Positions 18,297-26,983 are shown, numbered from the stretch's first letter. The stretch is 64,000 nt of DNA from an uncultured Sphingomonadaceae bacterium (GCA_947497085.1 CANMFE010000001.1:620001-684000); one strand, 5' to 3'. Numbers and translations: made by a program. The notes: generated from the letters alone by a model not told the origin.

Positions 18297-18536
18297 AACA
18301 AACCCTCTCGCACTGCTTTATTTTTGCAGCACATTTTTGTGGATGCTTAGGGCATGGAAAGAGAAAAGCAAGCATCAACAGCAAAATGTTCACGTAATTT
18401 ACGTTGCAACAGGAAACTGGAGACGCTTGCCAGGATACTACATTCAAGCGCCGCATCATGCGCACCTGCAACCGGATCATCGACAATGTCCGTAAAGGCT
18501 GCGCTTCACCAACGAGGCCATGGTCAGAGAGCGGGC

Positions 18537-18570
18537 ACTGAATTGAAATATTTGATTATATTTCAGTGGT
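18537..18570. promoter_or_regulatory. Palindromic operator-like site before the AT-rich gene
   Basis: GAAATAT (18545-18551) and ATATTTC (18558-18564) form a perfect 7-bp inverted repeat with a six-base spacer, flanked by ACTGAATT and AGT that extend the symmetry. It lies 59 bases upstream of the gene at 18623, in a 326-base gap with no other feature. Confidence 0.5.
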
Positions 18571-18622
18571 CATATATAGAAAAGGAATAAGAGGGTCGCC
18601 TTCACTACAATAGGAGGCAAAA

Positions 18623-19765
18623 ATGAAACTCACTATAGCATCTATCATTGCTAGTCTTGCGCTAATCTGTGCAAGTCTTACATATTATATCTTTCCCACT
18701 CCAGCTGGTGCCTATAATATCTCGATCAAAGGCACAATTCACGAAGCAATGACAAGACTGGCCGAGGCGTGTTTGGCCAAATCTGGTGGCTCTATTCCTG
18801 ATCATTGCGATCTATCGAATTTTCAAAAATATGCACAATGGAAGAAACAGAAAAGATCGGATTTGGAGAAAGCGTCGAGATGGTCGGATGATCCCACACA
18901 TATGATAGGCACTGCCGGAATTAACAAATTCCTTGGTCTCCTGCTCAGCGAGGAATGTAAACAACTGGTCACCAGCACCGCTAAGTATCCGGAGAGGAAA
19001 GCAGAGAGGGGATTGCTATGTAATTCGCACTCTGGTGATTTTCAGTATCTGCATGCCATGGCGACCGAACCCGAAAAATCGCCATCGATAACGGCGAAAA
19101 AAATGATGGAATGGACCCGCCTAACTTACAGGGTCGCGACAAACCAGGTGGGGCCGGACGTAAAATACTGCGACTATTTTGATTCCTCAAATAAAAATCA
19201 CGGAGAAAAGTTGGATACGATACGCGAGGATCTTCGCAACTATGCGTTACCGTACTGTTCAGAGCGACCAAGAAAATTCTGGTTCATAAAAATTGGCACG
19301 TATCCCGAGTGGAGAGTGCATACTCTGTTTAGCTTGAAATGTAAGAATCCCATCAATTCTCTTAGATGCACGGAGCTTACTAAAGCAAAGGGGCTTAAAA
19401 TGGCACGGAACAATGCCACCGGCGCAATTTTGCATATGATACAGGATTCATATTCTCAATCGCATGCCGCGAGAGGCAAACAGGTCGGTGAAGATGGCTA
19501 TCAAGCAAAAATTGTCTGCGCTCCAGTCACTAAGTTCTACGAATATAAGAGGCAGATTGATGAAAAGCTAAACCATAGTGCGGCCGATGAATTCCCTCGC
19601 CTGGACTGTCCTGAAGACTCAAAAATACACGGCCCAATTAAAGCTTCGGCTATTGCATTACACTACATAGAGAAGGGAAGACGTTCCGATAATAAAGCAG
19701 CCGTTGAGGACGAGTTAGTAAAATACCTTTCAGAGCATGTACTAGGTATAGACCCAAAATATTAA
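18623..19765 (+). CDS. Secreted P1-nuclease/zinc-phospholipase-C-like protein, AT-rich
   Basis: A 380-residue protein whose DNA is far more AT-rich than its surroundings, a sign of transfer. A hydrophobic start (ASIIASLALICASLTYYIF) is a signal peptide or anchor. I do not recognise it with certainty, but several motifs suggest the mostly helical zinc-hydrolase fold of P1/S1 nucleases and phospholipase C: TIHEAMTRLAEAC near residue 38, SRWSDDPTHM near 87, NSHSGDFQYLHAMA near 133 and ILHMIQDSYSQSHAAR near 270. Histidines and aspartates in these motifs could bind metal. Several cysteines could form disulphides. AGGAGGCAAAA before ATG 18623 is a strong ribosome site. Activity and target are unknown. 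Confidence 0.55.
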   Translation: MKLTIASIIASLALICASLTYYIFPTPAGAYNISIKGTIHEAMTRLAEACLAKSGGSIPDHCDLSNFQKYAQWKKQKRSDLEKASRWSDDPTHMIGTAGINKFLGLLLSEECKQLVTSTAKYPERKAERGLLCNSHSGDFQYLHAMATEPEKSPSITAKKMMEWTRLTYRVATNQVGPDVKYCDYFDSSNKNHGEKLDTIREDLRNYALPYCSERPRKFWFIKIGTYPEWRVHTLFSLKCKNPINSLRCTELTKAKGLKMARNNATGAILHMIQDSYSQSHAARGKQVGEDGYQAKIVCAPVTKFYEYKRQIDEKLNHSAADEFPRLDCPEDSKIHGPIKASAIALHYIEKGRRSDNKAAVEDELVKYLSEHVLGIDPKY

Positions 19766-20038
19766 TATTAAGTAATACCAATAAATTAATTAATAATACA
19801 TACCGAAATTGCAGTAAAAAGAAATCAACGTGCAAATTTAATTGCAATGAGAATTACATAATTACAGTGACGGTTTACTTACCCCCAAGCCATGCGCGGC
19901 TACAATTCCCTGTCCTACACACCCCGTGCCATGCTAGCCCGAGGGCGCTGACGGTTTTCCATGTGAGTCCTTGGCACCTGCTCTTTCATATTGTCCGTTC
20001 CTCTCTCTTTCCGCCATACCGCGCCGCCGCGCGCATCC

Positions 20039-20185
20039 GGACCTTCCCCCAGGATGTGGAACCTTCCGGCCCGACACCCGGGACCTTCCAGCATAACGGC
20101 ATCACCACTTTCACCATATAGTATAAATATATCAAATATTTATAATTAATGCATGGAAAGACACACTCCATACATGCGGGACCTT
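20039..20185. repeat. Array A of GGGACCTTCC motifs (iteron-like)
   Basis: Three copies of a GGRACCTTCC motif start at about 20039, 20059 and 20081, spaced 20-22 bases. After a strongly AT-rich stretch (20110-20155) a fourth copy, GGGACCTTTCG, lies at 20178. The same plan in the opposite orientation occurs at 24529-24655. The gap 19766-20359 otherwise holds AT-rich sequence and the aceA terminator. Confidence 0.7.
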
Positions 20186-20257
20186 TCGACACCCGCCCAT
20201 GCGAGTGCAAGCCAGTTCAAGACAGGCATTGGCAGGGGTTTTTGCGAAGCCCGCAAC

Positions 20258-20288
20258 AAAAACCCCGTCAGCATTGCTGCTGACGGGG
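20258..20288 (-). terminator. Intrinsic terminator downstream of aceA
   Basis: CCCCGTCAGCA (20263-20273) pairs with TGCTGACGGGG (20278-20288). On the minus strand it is followed by TTTTTG; on the plus strand T-rich sequence follows too, so it may act both ways. Confidence 0.85.
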
Positions 20289-20359
20289 CTTCGCGTTTTT
20301 TCCTCCCCAGGAAAAACTCGTATCGAGTGAACCTGCGGGGCCTGGTGCCCCGCGCCGGG

Positions 20360-21952
20360 TTAGCCGAACTGGTTCATGGTGTTGTGGACGCCGCCAGCCT
20401 TCAGCGCGGCTTCGCCGGCAAAATATTCCTTGTGATCATCGCCAATGTCGCTGCCGGACATATTCTGGTGCTTCACGCAGGCAATACCCTCGCGGATTTC
20501 CTTGCGCTGTACGCCCAGCACGTAGCCCAGCATGCCCGCGTCGCCAAAATATTCCTTCGCCAGATTGTCAGTCGACAATGCCGCGGTGTGATAGGTCGGC
20601 AGCGTGATCAGGTGGTGGAAAATACCGGCTCGCTTGGCGCCATCGGCCTGGAATGTGCGGATACGCTTGTCCGCCGCCTCGCCCAGCTCCGTATTGTCAT
20701 ATTTCGCGCCCATCAAATTGTCGCGGTCATATTCCGACACGTCCAGTCCTTCTGCGACCATCGCGTCATAGACCTGCTGACGAAAATTGAGCGTCCAGTT
20801 GAATGATGGCGAGTTGTTATAGACCAACTTCGCGTTCGGCATAACTTCGCGGATCCGGTCCATCATCCCCGCAATCTGTTCAACATGCGGTTTTTCGGTT
20901 TCGATCCACAGCAGGTCCGCGCCATTTTGCAGGCTGGTGATGCTGTCGAGGACACAGCGGTCTTCGCCAGTGCCCTGACGGAACTGGAACAGCCCCGATG
21001 GCAGGCGCTTGGGCCGCATCAGCTTGCCGTCGCGGTTGATGACAACATCGCCGTTCTGCGCGGTGGCGGGATCAATTTCCTCGCAATCGAGGAAGCTGTT
21101 ATATTTGTCGCCAATATCGCCCGGCTCCTTGCTGACCGCAATCTGTTTGGTCAGGCCCGCGCCAAGTGAATCGGTGCGTGTAACAATGATGCCGTCCTCA
21201 ATGCCGAGCTCCAGAAACGCGTAGCGACAGGCGCGGATTTTCGCGAGAAAATCCTCATGCGGCACTGTCACTTTACCGTCCTGGTGCCCGCACTGTTTCT
21301 CGTCCGACACCTGGTTTTCGATCTGCAATGCGCAGGCGCCCGCCTCGATCATTTTCTTGGCCAGCAGGTATGTCGCCTCTGCATTACCGAAACCGGCATC
21401 GATATCGGCGATAACCGGCACGACATGGGTCTGGTAATTTTCAACCTGTTCGAGCAGTTCCTTTTCTTTCGCGGTGTCGCCCGCTTCGCGCGCCGCATCG
21501 ATGTCACGGAACAACAGATTGAGTTCGCGCGAATCTGCCTGACGCAAAAAAGTATACAATTCTTCGATCAGCGCCGGCACCGATGTTTTCTCATGCATCG
21601 ACTGGTCGGGCAGCGGCCCGAACTCACTGCGCAGCGCCGCGACCATCCAGCCGGAAAGATACAGATATTTGCGCTTCGTCGTGCCAAAATGCTTTTTGAT
21701 GGAAATCATCTTCTGCTGCGCGATAAACCCGTGCCAGCAACCTAGCGACTGGGTGTAATTGGCGGGATCGGCATCATAGGCCGCCATGTCTTCACGCATG
21801 ATTTTCGCGGTATATTTGGCGATGTCGAGACCGGTTTTGAAACGGTTCTGCAACTGCATGCGCGCAGCCGATTCAGCATCAATGCTGCCCCATGTACCAT
21901 TTTTGCCGTCGATCAATGTTTCATTAGCCTTGATTATTTCCTGATATGACAT
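20360..21952 (-). CDS. aceA: Isocitrate lyase
   Basis: A 530-residue enzyme, the long form of isocitrate lyase, which splits isocitrate to glyoxylate and succinate in the glyoxylate bypass for growth on acetate or fatty acids. The signature around the catalytic cysteine is SDEKQCGHQDGKVTVPHEDF. VVPVIADIDAGFGNAEATY binds the metal and substrate, and YNNSPSFNWTLNF is the conserved C-terminal loop. MSYQEIIKANETLIDGKNG is the natural start: AAGGAAACGAAC lies directly before ATG 21952, while the longer frame to 22009 has none. A 22-bp palindrome lies 166 bases upstream. Malate synthase is not in the window. Confidence 0.96.
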   Translation of the reverse strand: MSYQEIIKANETLIDGKNGTWGSIDAESAARMQLQNRFKTGLDIAKYTAKIMREDMAAYDADPANYTQSLGCWHGFIAQQKMISIKKHFGTTKRKYLYLSGWMVAALRSEFGPLPDQSMHEKTSVPALIEELYTFLRQADSRELNLLFRDIDAAREAGDTAKEKELLEQVENYQTHVVPVIADIDAGFGNAEATYLLAKKMIEAGACALQIENQVSDEKQCGHQDGKVTVPHEDFLAKIRACRYAFLELGIEDGIIVTRTDSLGAGLTKQIAVSKEPGDIGDKYNSFLDCEEIDPATAQNGDVVINRDGKLMRPKRLPSGLFQFRQGTGEDRCVLDSITSLQNGADLLWIETEKPHVEQIAGMMDRIREVMPNAKLVYNNSPSFNWTLNFRQQVYDAMVAEGLDVSEYDRDNLMGAKYDNTELGEAADKRIRTFQADGAKRAGIFHHLITLPTYHTAALSTDNLAKEYFGDAGMLGYVLGVQRKEIREGIACVKHQNMSGSDIGDDHKEYFAGEAALKAGGVHNTMNQFG

Positions 21953-22118
21953 GTTCGTTTCCTTATCCGGGGAGTATGTAAATTGGCGTATTGTGCGACG
22001 CAATGTCAATTAATTTGCACCTGTCACAGCATTAGATGGACGGGAAATAGCCGGATAACCAGAAAAAATTAGATGAATTCGTGTCACGCCAGTATTCAAA
22101 AACGTGCATTTAATGTAA

Positions 22119-22140
22119 ATTTGTAAATATATTTACAAAT
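22119..22140. promoter_or_regulatory. Perfect 22-bp palindrome upstream of aceA
   Basis: ATTTGTAAATA followed by TATTTACAAAT is symmetric over all 22 bases. It stands 166 bases upstream of the aceA start and just downstream of the cspA terminator, so it most plausibly serves aceA as a regulator binding site. Confidence 0.6.
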
Positions 22141-22163
22141 CCCTCTTTGTGAGGGCAGACAAT

Positions 22164-22193
22164 AAAAGGCCGGCAAGGTTACCCCTGCCGGCC
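22164..22193 (-). terminator. Intrinsic terminator of cspA
   Basis: GGCCGGCA (22168-22175) pairs with TGCCGGCC (22186-22193); on the minus strand the hairpin is followed by TTTTATT. It lies about 60 bases past the cspA stop. Confidence 0.8.
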
Positions 22194-22249
22194 CAATCTA
22201 TATGTGTGCGAAGCGGGATGCTCCCGCTATCGCGATATCCTGTCCGGGC

Positions 22250-22456
22250 TTAAGCCGCTGACAGGTTGGAAGCTGCCATTTTGCCGCGGCGATCTTCCTG
22301 AAGCTCGTAATTCACGCGCTGGTCTTTTTCCAATGTGCGCATGCCCGCTGCCTCAACGGCCGAAATATGTACGAATGCGTCATTGCCGCCTTCTTCAGGA
22401 GCGATGAAACCATAGCCTTTGTCGGCGTTGAAAAATTTAACTGTGCCTGTTGGCAT
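22250..22456 (-). CDS. cspA: Cold-shock protein (CspA family)
   Basis: A 68-residue single cold-shock domain. GTVKFFNADKGYGFI holds the first RNA-binding motif and DAFVHISAVEAAG the second. The beta-barrel protein binds single-stranded RNA or DNA and melts RNA structure. The 318 bases upstream on the minus-strand side hold no gene and could include a long 5' leader, common for cold-shock genes, though I see no specific element in it. AAAGGAATACAGTT before ATG gives a ribosome site. Which cold-shock paralogue it is cannot be told. Confidence 0.93.
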   Translation of the reverse strand: MPTGTVKFFNADKGYGFIAPEEGGNDAFVHISAVEAAGMRTLEKDQRVNYELQEDRRGKMAASNLSAA

Positions 22457-22775
22457 AACTGTATTCCTTTAATAAACCGCGAGCACCCCGCACACCGTGG
22501 ATCGGCGCAGCATTGGTCCCGCGTAACAAGTGCCAGAAACGTATTCGGAAGAGAGAGTAGAGCAGCAAGGGCCATATTCAGTCACCTAGGGCGACATCCA
22601 GCACGGCTTACATAGGAGTGCATCCCGGCAATAGCAAGCGGTGTCCGCTTACAGCACCGCAATAGGCGGCGAAACGGGCGATCCATGCGCCGTGTAGCGA
22701 AAGAATAGCCGCCCTGCTTGACATGGACCACGCGCCGCCTTACCGTATTAATTAAATAACACAGTTAGGAACCCC

Positions 22776-23291
22776 ATGCGCAAATCTTATATCTTACCGC
22801 TCATCGCCCTTCCCCTCACCCTTGCCGCCTGCGATCGCGTGCAGGAACGTGTCGAGGAAAAGATCCAGGAGAAAGTTGACGAAAAAGCCGAAGTGTCGAT
22901 CAGCACCGGTGATGGCAGCGAAGATGGCAAGACCAATATCTCGATCAATGCCGATGGCTTTAAACTCGATCTCGATATCCCCGATCTCAATATCGACGCC
23001 CGCACCGACAAGAGCGACAAAATCTATCCCGGTTCAAAAATCACCGGACTGAATGTCAACGCGAACAGGAAAAACGGCAAAGGCGATGCCGAGGTCGAGC
23101 TGCGCTTCACCTCCCCCGCTGGCAGCGAGGAAGTCGCCACATGGTTCGCCGACAAGATGCGCAAGGACGGCGGCACCGCCACCATTTCCGGCAACACCGT
23201 CACCGGCACCAGTGACGAGGGCAAGGCATTCACGCTGAGGCTCGACGGTGATGGCGACACCACCAAAGGCACGCTGAACCTGACGGAGTAG
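22776..23291 (+). CDS. Lipoprotein of unknown function
   Basis: A 171-residue protein with a lipoprotein signal peptide (SYILPLIALPLTLAAC; lipobox LAAC). Next comes a charged helix of alternating repeats (VQERVEEKIQEKVDEKAE), likely a short coiled coil, then acidic beta-rich sequence and a domain (FTSPAGSEEVATWFADKMRKDGG) that may be globular. It would sit at the inner or outer membrane facing the periplasm. It stands in a row of small envelope genes between cspA and the AT-rich helicase. I do not recognise the family. Confidence 0.75.
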   Translation: MRKSYILPLIALPLTLAACDRVQERVEEKIQEKVDEKAEVSISTGDGSEDGKTNISINADGFKLDLDIPDLNIDARTDKSDKIYPGSKITGLNVNANRKNGKGDAEVELRFTSPAGSEEVATWFADKMRKDGGTATISGNTVTGTSDEGKAFTLRLDGDGDTTKGTLNLTE

Positions 23292-23330
23292 ACCCGCACG
23301 GCGGACAGAAAAGAGATTGCGAAGGCAGGC

Positions 23331-24047
23331 ATGCTGAGAAACCCCGATTCCCCCTTCGTGCTGTTCCACATATTTGCCGGCACCATCCTGCTCGTGGCGG
23401 GAATTGCCGCACTGTTGCTGCGCAAGGGATCGCGTCCACACCGCATGGCGGGGCGCATCTTCACCACCTGCATGGTGCTGGTATGCCTGGACGGCACGTA
23501 CCTTGCTGCGATCAAGGCGGATGCGTCGCTCGCCACGCGGACGGGGACGATGATTATCGCCCTCACCGCGCTCTATCTGGCCGTGACCGGATGGGCGGCG
23601 GCACGGCGCGATGATGGCGAAACCGGATGGATCGAACGCATTGCCATGCTCGGCATATTCACGCTCGCCGCCATCAGCATCTATACGGGGCAGCTGATCG
23701 CAGGGCGCAGCGACCCGCTCGACCTGATGCCACCCCCTGTCTATTACGTGCTGGCGGGCATAGCCGCATGGCTGGGCGCGCTTGATATCAGCGTGCTGGT
23801 GCGCGGCGGGCTTAGCGGGCGGCACCGCATCGCGCGGCACTTATGGCGGATGTGCTTCGCCTTTTTCTTTGCTGCGGCGATATTGTTTGTCGCCAATGAC
23901 CATATTTTCCCGCAAAGCTGGCGCGACAGCGGACTCCTCCGCCTGATCCCGGTCGCGATCATCGCCGCCATGCTCTTCTGGCTGGTGCGCGTGCTCTTTA
24001 CCCGCTGGTGGAAAACGCCGCATGACGGACGCATCCAGGCGATGTAG
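23331..24047 (+). CDS. Multi-pass membrane protein, DUF2306-like
   Basis: A 238-residue integral membrane protein with about six hydrophobic spans, from FHIFAGTILLVAGIAALLL at the start to LIPVAIIAAMLFWLVRVLF at the end. A short motif GSRPHRMAGRIF after the first span and HRIARHLWRMCFAFFFAAAI later contain conserved-looking histidines and arginines, as in DUF2306-type proteins with possible haem or quinone links, but no function is established. AAGGCAGGC precedes ATG 23331, 39 bases after the lipoprotein stop, so the two may share a transcript. Confidence 0.75.
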   Translation: MLRNPDSPFVLFHIFAGTILLVAGIAALLLRKGSRPHRMAGRIFTTCMVLVCLDGTYLAAIKADASLATRTGTMIIALTALYLAVTGWAAARRDDGETGWIERIAMLGIFTLAAISIYTGQLIAGRSDPLDLMPPPVYYVLAGIAAWLGALDISVLVRGGLSGRHRIARHLWRMCFAFFFAAAILFVANDHIFPQSWRDSGLLRLIPVAIIAAMLFWLVRVLFTRWWKTPHDGRIQAM

Positions 24048-24073
24048 GCAAGGCATGAACGGAGAACCAGCGC

Positions 24074-24379
24074 TTATCCGGGCAATTGCACCCCGTTTTC
24101 GGATGCGCACTGGCGGACGATTTCCTGTCCTTTGCCCGATCCGCTGCCCATTGTATCAATAATGGTCATGCCTTCATCGGCAAGCCGCTCGGTCATGCAG
24201 GAACACAGCGCCTGGCCCTGGCTTGGATCAGGGGCCATGCGGGCGAATGTGCGCTCGCACCGCGCCTGTGAACGCGCCTGTTCGTCGCCCGGCACCATGC
24301 CGCAGGCCGACAAAGATGCCAGCGCCACCGCGGCAGCGGGCAGCATCAGCGCGGAAGGATATTTGCGTGCAATAATCAT
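24074..24379 (-). CDS. Small cysteine-containing lipoprotein
   Basis: A 101-residue protein with a lipoprotein signal (LPAAAVALASLSAC; lipobox LSAC). The mature part has four further cysteines (ARCERTF, ALCSCMTERL and VRQCASENG), probably forming disulphides in the periplasm, a pattern seen in small uncharacterised alphaproteobacterial lipoproteins. It is convergent with the membrane protein gene at 23331. No function can be assigned. Confidence 0.75.
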   Translation of the reverse strand: MIIARKYPSALMLPAAAVALASLSACGMVPGDEQARSQARCERTFARMAPDPSQGQALCSCMTERLADEGMTIIDTMGSGSGKGQEIVRQCASENGVQLPG

Positions 24380-24528
24380 GGATTTTCTCCGTCATTGTTC
24401 AGCAATAGCTATGGGTAATAGCGCACAAAGGTTAAATTTGCGCTTCATGCGCCGCGTGAGGCCCGCTGTCGTCGCGCCCGCTTTACATCCGCATGCCTTT
24501 ACCGCAGCACACCATGCCGCCATTCCCG

Positions 24529-24655
24529 AAGGTCCCGCCGGGGCTTGGCCAAAAAACTCCTTTCTTTATATATTACAGATAGTTACATAATGGACCAGAA
24601 CCGGAAGGTCCCGCCCCCTGATCGAAAGGTCCCACCCTCCCCGCCGAAAGGTCCC
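24529..24655. repeat. Array B of GGAAGGTCCC motifs (iteron-like, opposite to array A)
   Basis: AAGGTCCC occurs at 24529-24536, then, after an AT-rich stretch (24550-24590), at 24605, 24626 and 24648, spaced 21 and 22 bases. The order is the mirror image of array A at 20039-20185, and outside the motif the two loci are not alike. The gap 24380-24974 otherwise contains a REP-type element at 24814-24927. Confidence 0.7.
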
Positions 24656-24813
24656 GCCTTTCGCACAGCCCGGCAAAGGCCGATGCGGCGCAAAATATGG
24701 CAGGATCGAACAAGGCGGCATATCCAGGGCGCTAGCATAACGGCCCCTATGTAGGAAAATGGCTTGTGCGGGGCGCGCCCCGGCATGTTTATCGCGCTGC
24801 GACAAGACAATAT

Positions 24814-24927
24814 CGTCATTCCCGCGAAAGCGGGAATCCATCTCACTGGGGTTGCATCCGGGTGTAACTGTTGTGAGATAGATTCCCGGCCGCCGCATTC
24901 GCGAGGGCAGGCAAGCTGGGAATGACG
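24814..24927. repeat. REPIN-like element
   Basis: CGTCATTCCC at the left end is mirrored by GGGAATGACG at the right end (24918-24927), with an inner hairpin TTCCCGCGAAAGCGGGAA beside the left arm. This is two REP palindromes in inverted order around a spacer, a typical REPIN. It lies in non-coding DNA. Confidence 0.75.
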
Positions 24928-24974
24928 GCATTTACCAGATAGCAACCCGGAACACCCACATCCCGCAAACCGCG

Positions 24975-25172
24975 TTAAAACATGCCATTATCGTGCAGCG
25001 CGGTATCGGGAGCGAGCTGCAGCACGTCCCAATGTTCGACAATCTTGCCATTGCCGTCAAAGCGGAAAATGTCGATCCTCGCATATTCCTGCGTCTCAGA
25101 CGTTTCGGTCGCAGGCCAGGTCTGGCGGCAATCCGAGACTGTTTTTATTATCGAAGGTTCAAAAGTTGACAC
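24975..25172 (-). pseudogene. C-terminal remnant of a SnoaL-like/NTF2-fold gene
   Basis: On the minus strand, IDIFRFDGNGKIVEHWDVLQ and the ending NGMF match the C-terminus of SnoaL-like (NTF2-fold) proteins. Only about 45 family-like residues remain; the expected N-terminal 80 or so residues are missing. The match fades near 25130, where AT-rich DNA with the helicase gene begins. The gene appears to have been cut by insertion or deletion at that border. The open frame to ATG 25172 is likely accidental. Confidence 0.6.
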
Positions 25173-25201
25173 ATAAACTGTATGAACTATTCAAGTAAAT
25201 T

Positions 25202-26983
25202 ATGGATATAGGAACAATATTCTGGATTGGATTAGCAATAGCGATCCTATGGTGGCTCTTTTCAAAAGAGCCAGAAAAACCTCAACAAAAAACAGTTACG
25301 TATACTGACGTCAGGACTGGAGAAGTTAAAAAAGAATCTAGGAAAAGACGTCAACCGCAAAACAATCTTACCATTGAAAAGCCGGAGGGCTTTCAAATTA
25401 CTAGTGAGATTAAAGAAATTCTAGATATCCTGGAAAACACCAACCAAAATATCTTCCTGACCGGAAAAGCAGGTACAGGTAAATCTACTTTGCTGCGCTA
25501 CTTCAGGGCTACAACCGAAAAATCTCCTGTTGTTGTTGCACCGACTGGTATAGCGGCGGTGAATGTTCAAGGGCAAACTATACACAGTTTTTTTCGTTGG
25601 GGCATTACCATAACACCAGAACAAGTTCGCAAAACGAGCTTTCATAGGTCCAAAATATACCGAAAAATGCAAATGTTAATCATCGATGAAATATCGATGG
25701 TTCGAGCAGACATTTTCGATTGCATAGATAAGTTTCTGCGCCTGAACACAGGCAAACCAGATCAGCCATTTGGCGGTGTCCAAATTGTCGTTATAGGTGA
25801 TTTATACCAACTGCCTCCGGTGGTAAAGGGAACGGAAAAGAAACTTTTCGAGACTAGATATTCATCTCCGTTCTTTTTTAGCACTAACGGATATTCTGGA
25901 GGAAACTTCAAGAAATTTGAGCTAGGGAAAGTATTTCGTCAAAAAGATCAAGAGTTTGTATCCGCACTCAATGCCATCCGTGAAGGGGCAGTAAAAAAGG
26001 AGCATATTGAATTAATCAATAAATGTGTGATCCATACAGAACCAGAGGATTTTGAAGATTATGTCAATTTAGTCACTACAAATAGAATGGCTAAGGAAAT
26101 CAATGATTCCAAGATGAGCCGACTGCCATCTAACCCAACCACATACAAAGGGATACTAACTGGTACATTCAAAGAGAGAGACGCACCCACTGAACCGGAA
26201 CTGACACTTAAATCAGGAGCGAAGGTAATGTTGCTCAACAATGATAAGAAGGGACGGTGGGTCAATGGAGATATTGTAAAAGTTCTTGAAACCAATCCTA
26301 ACTCAATAATGGTTGAGTTCGACGACCAATCCGTTGATTCTATAGAGCAATTTACCTGGGAAACAGTCAGGTTCACATTCGATGAAGAAGAACAAAAAAT
26401 CATGCCAAAAATAGTTGGCAGCTTTACGCAGATACCTACTAAACCAGCTTGGGCCATGACCATTCATAAGGCCCAAGGTCAAACATTCTCAAAATTGTTT
26501 GTGGATTTAAGCTCTGGCACTTTTGCTGAAGGACAAACTTATGTTGCGCTAAGTCGGAGCAAGAGCCTTGATGGCCTTAAACTTGCTTCACCACTTATGC
26601 CTCAGGATGTTTCGGTAAATGAAAAAGTACGCAATTTTATGGCTTTTGCGCATGAAAAGAAATTCTTACCAAAAGTTAATTTAGAATTGGGATTAGAGGA
26701 AATTAATTCAAATTCCCAAGAAGAGGAAAGCAAAGTACCCAGATCGAATAATTTTGCATCAATGGAAGAATTTACACTGCAATCAATAAAAAGGCTTCGT
26801 ATTAAAAAATACAAAGGCATTCATGTTGTATATAGCGGATTTAATGATGCATTCCGTAAGAAATTTAATCAAGATCCGGTCAAATTTATAAAAGACCTAG
26901 AAAATAAAGGTGTAGTTGTAACACATCTGGTTAGAGGAGGCGTTATGCTTTATGATGCGAAAGATATGAAACCACGGCGATAA
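25202..26983 (+). CDS. Membrane-anchored Pif1/RecD-like helicase, AT-rich
   Basis: A 593-residue superfamily 1 helicase. Unusually, it starts with a single hydrophobic span (TIFWIGLAIAILWWLF, residues 5-20) and a charged linker, then FLTGKAGTGKSTLLRYF (Walker A) near residue 85, VVVAPTGIAAVNVQG, LIIDEISMVRADIFD (Walker B), VVIGDLYQLPPV, and a C-terminal helicase region with AMTIHKAQGQTFSKLFVDL and TYVALSRSKSLDGLKL. These are the motifs of Pif1-like DNA helicases. The last 100 residues are lysine-rich and unfamiliar. The DNA is much richer in A and T than the neighbourhood, and a truncated gene lies at its left border, so it is likely horizontally acquired. A role in defence or mobile DNA is only a guess. 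Confidence 0.85.
   Translation: MDIGTIFWIGLAIAILWWLFSKEPEKPQQKTVTYTDVRTGEVKKESRKRRQPQNNLTIEKPEGFQITSEIKEILDILENTNQNIFLTGKAGTGKSTLLRYFRATTEKSPVVVAPTGIAAVNVQGQTIHSFFRWGITITPEQVRKTSFHRSKIYRKMQMLIIDEISMVRADIFDCIDKFLRLNTGKPDQPFGGVQIVVIGDLYQLPPVVKGTEKKLFETRYSSPFFFSTNGYSGGNFKKFELGKVFRQKDQEFVSALNAIREGAVKKEHIELINKCVIHTEPEDFEDYVNLVTTNRMAKEINDSKMSRLPSNPTTYKGILTGTFKERDAPTEPELTLKSGAKVMLLNNDKKGRWVNGDIVKVLETNPNSIMVEFDDQSVDSIEQFTWETVRFTFDEEEQKIMPKIVGSFTQIPTKPAWAMTIHKAQGQTFSKLFVDLSSGTFAEGQTYVALSRSKSLDGLKLASPLMPQDVSVNEKVRNFMAFAHEKKFLPKVNLELGLEEINSNSQEEESKVPRSNNFASMEEFTLQSIKRLRIKKYKGIHVVYSGFNDAFRKKFNQDPVKFIKDLENKGVVVTHLVRGGVMLYDAKDMKPRR

Noticed and set aside
20153-20806. 217-codon frame antisense to aceA
   Set aside because: It begins in non-coding DNA, crosses the aceA terminator and overlaps the isocitrate lyase gene; the product has no family features.
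24814-24927. Possible CRISPR-like repeat with spacer
   Set aside because: The repeats are inverted, not direct, and there are only two; this is a REPIN.
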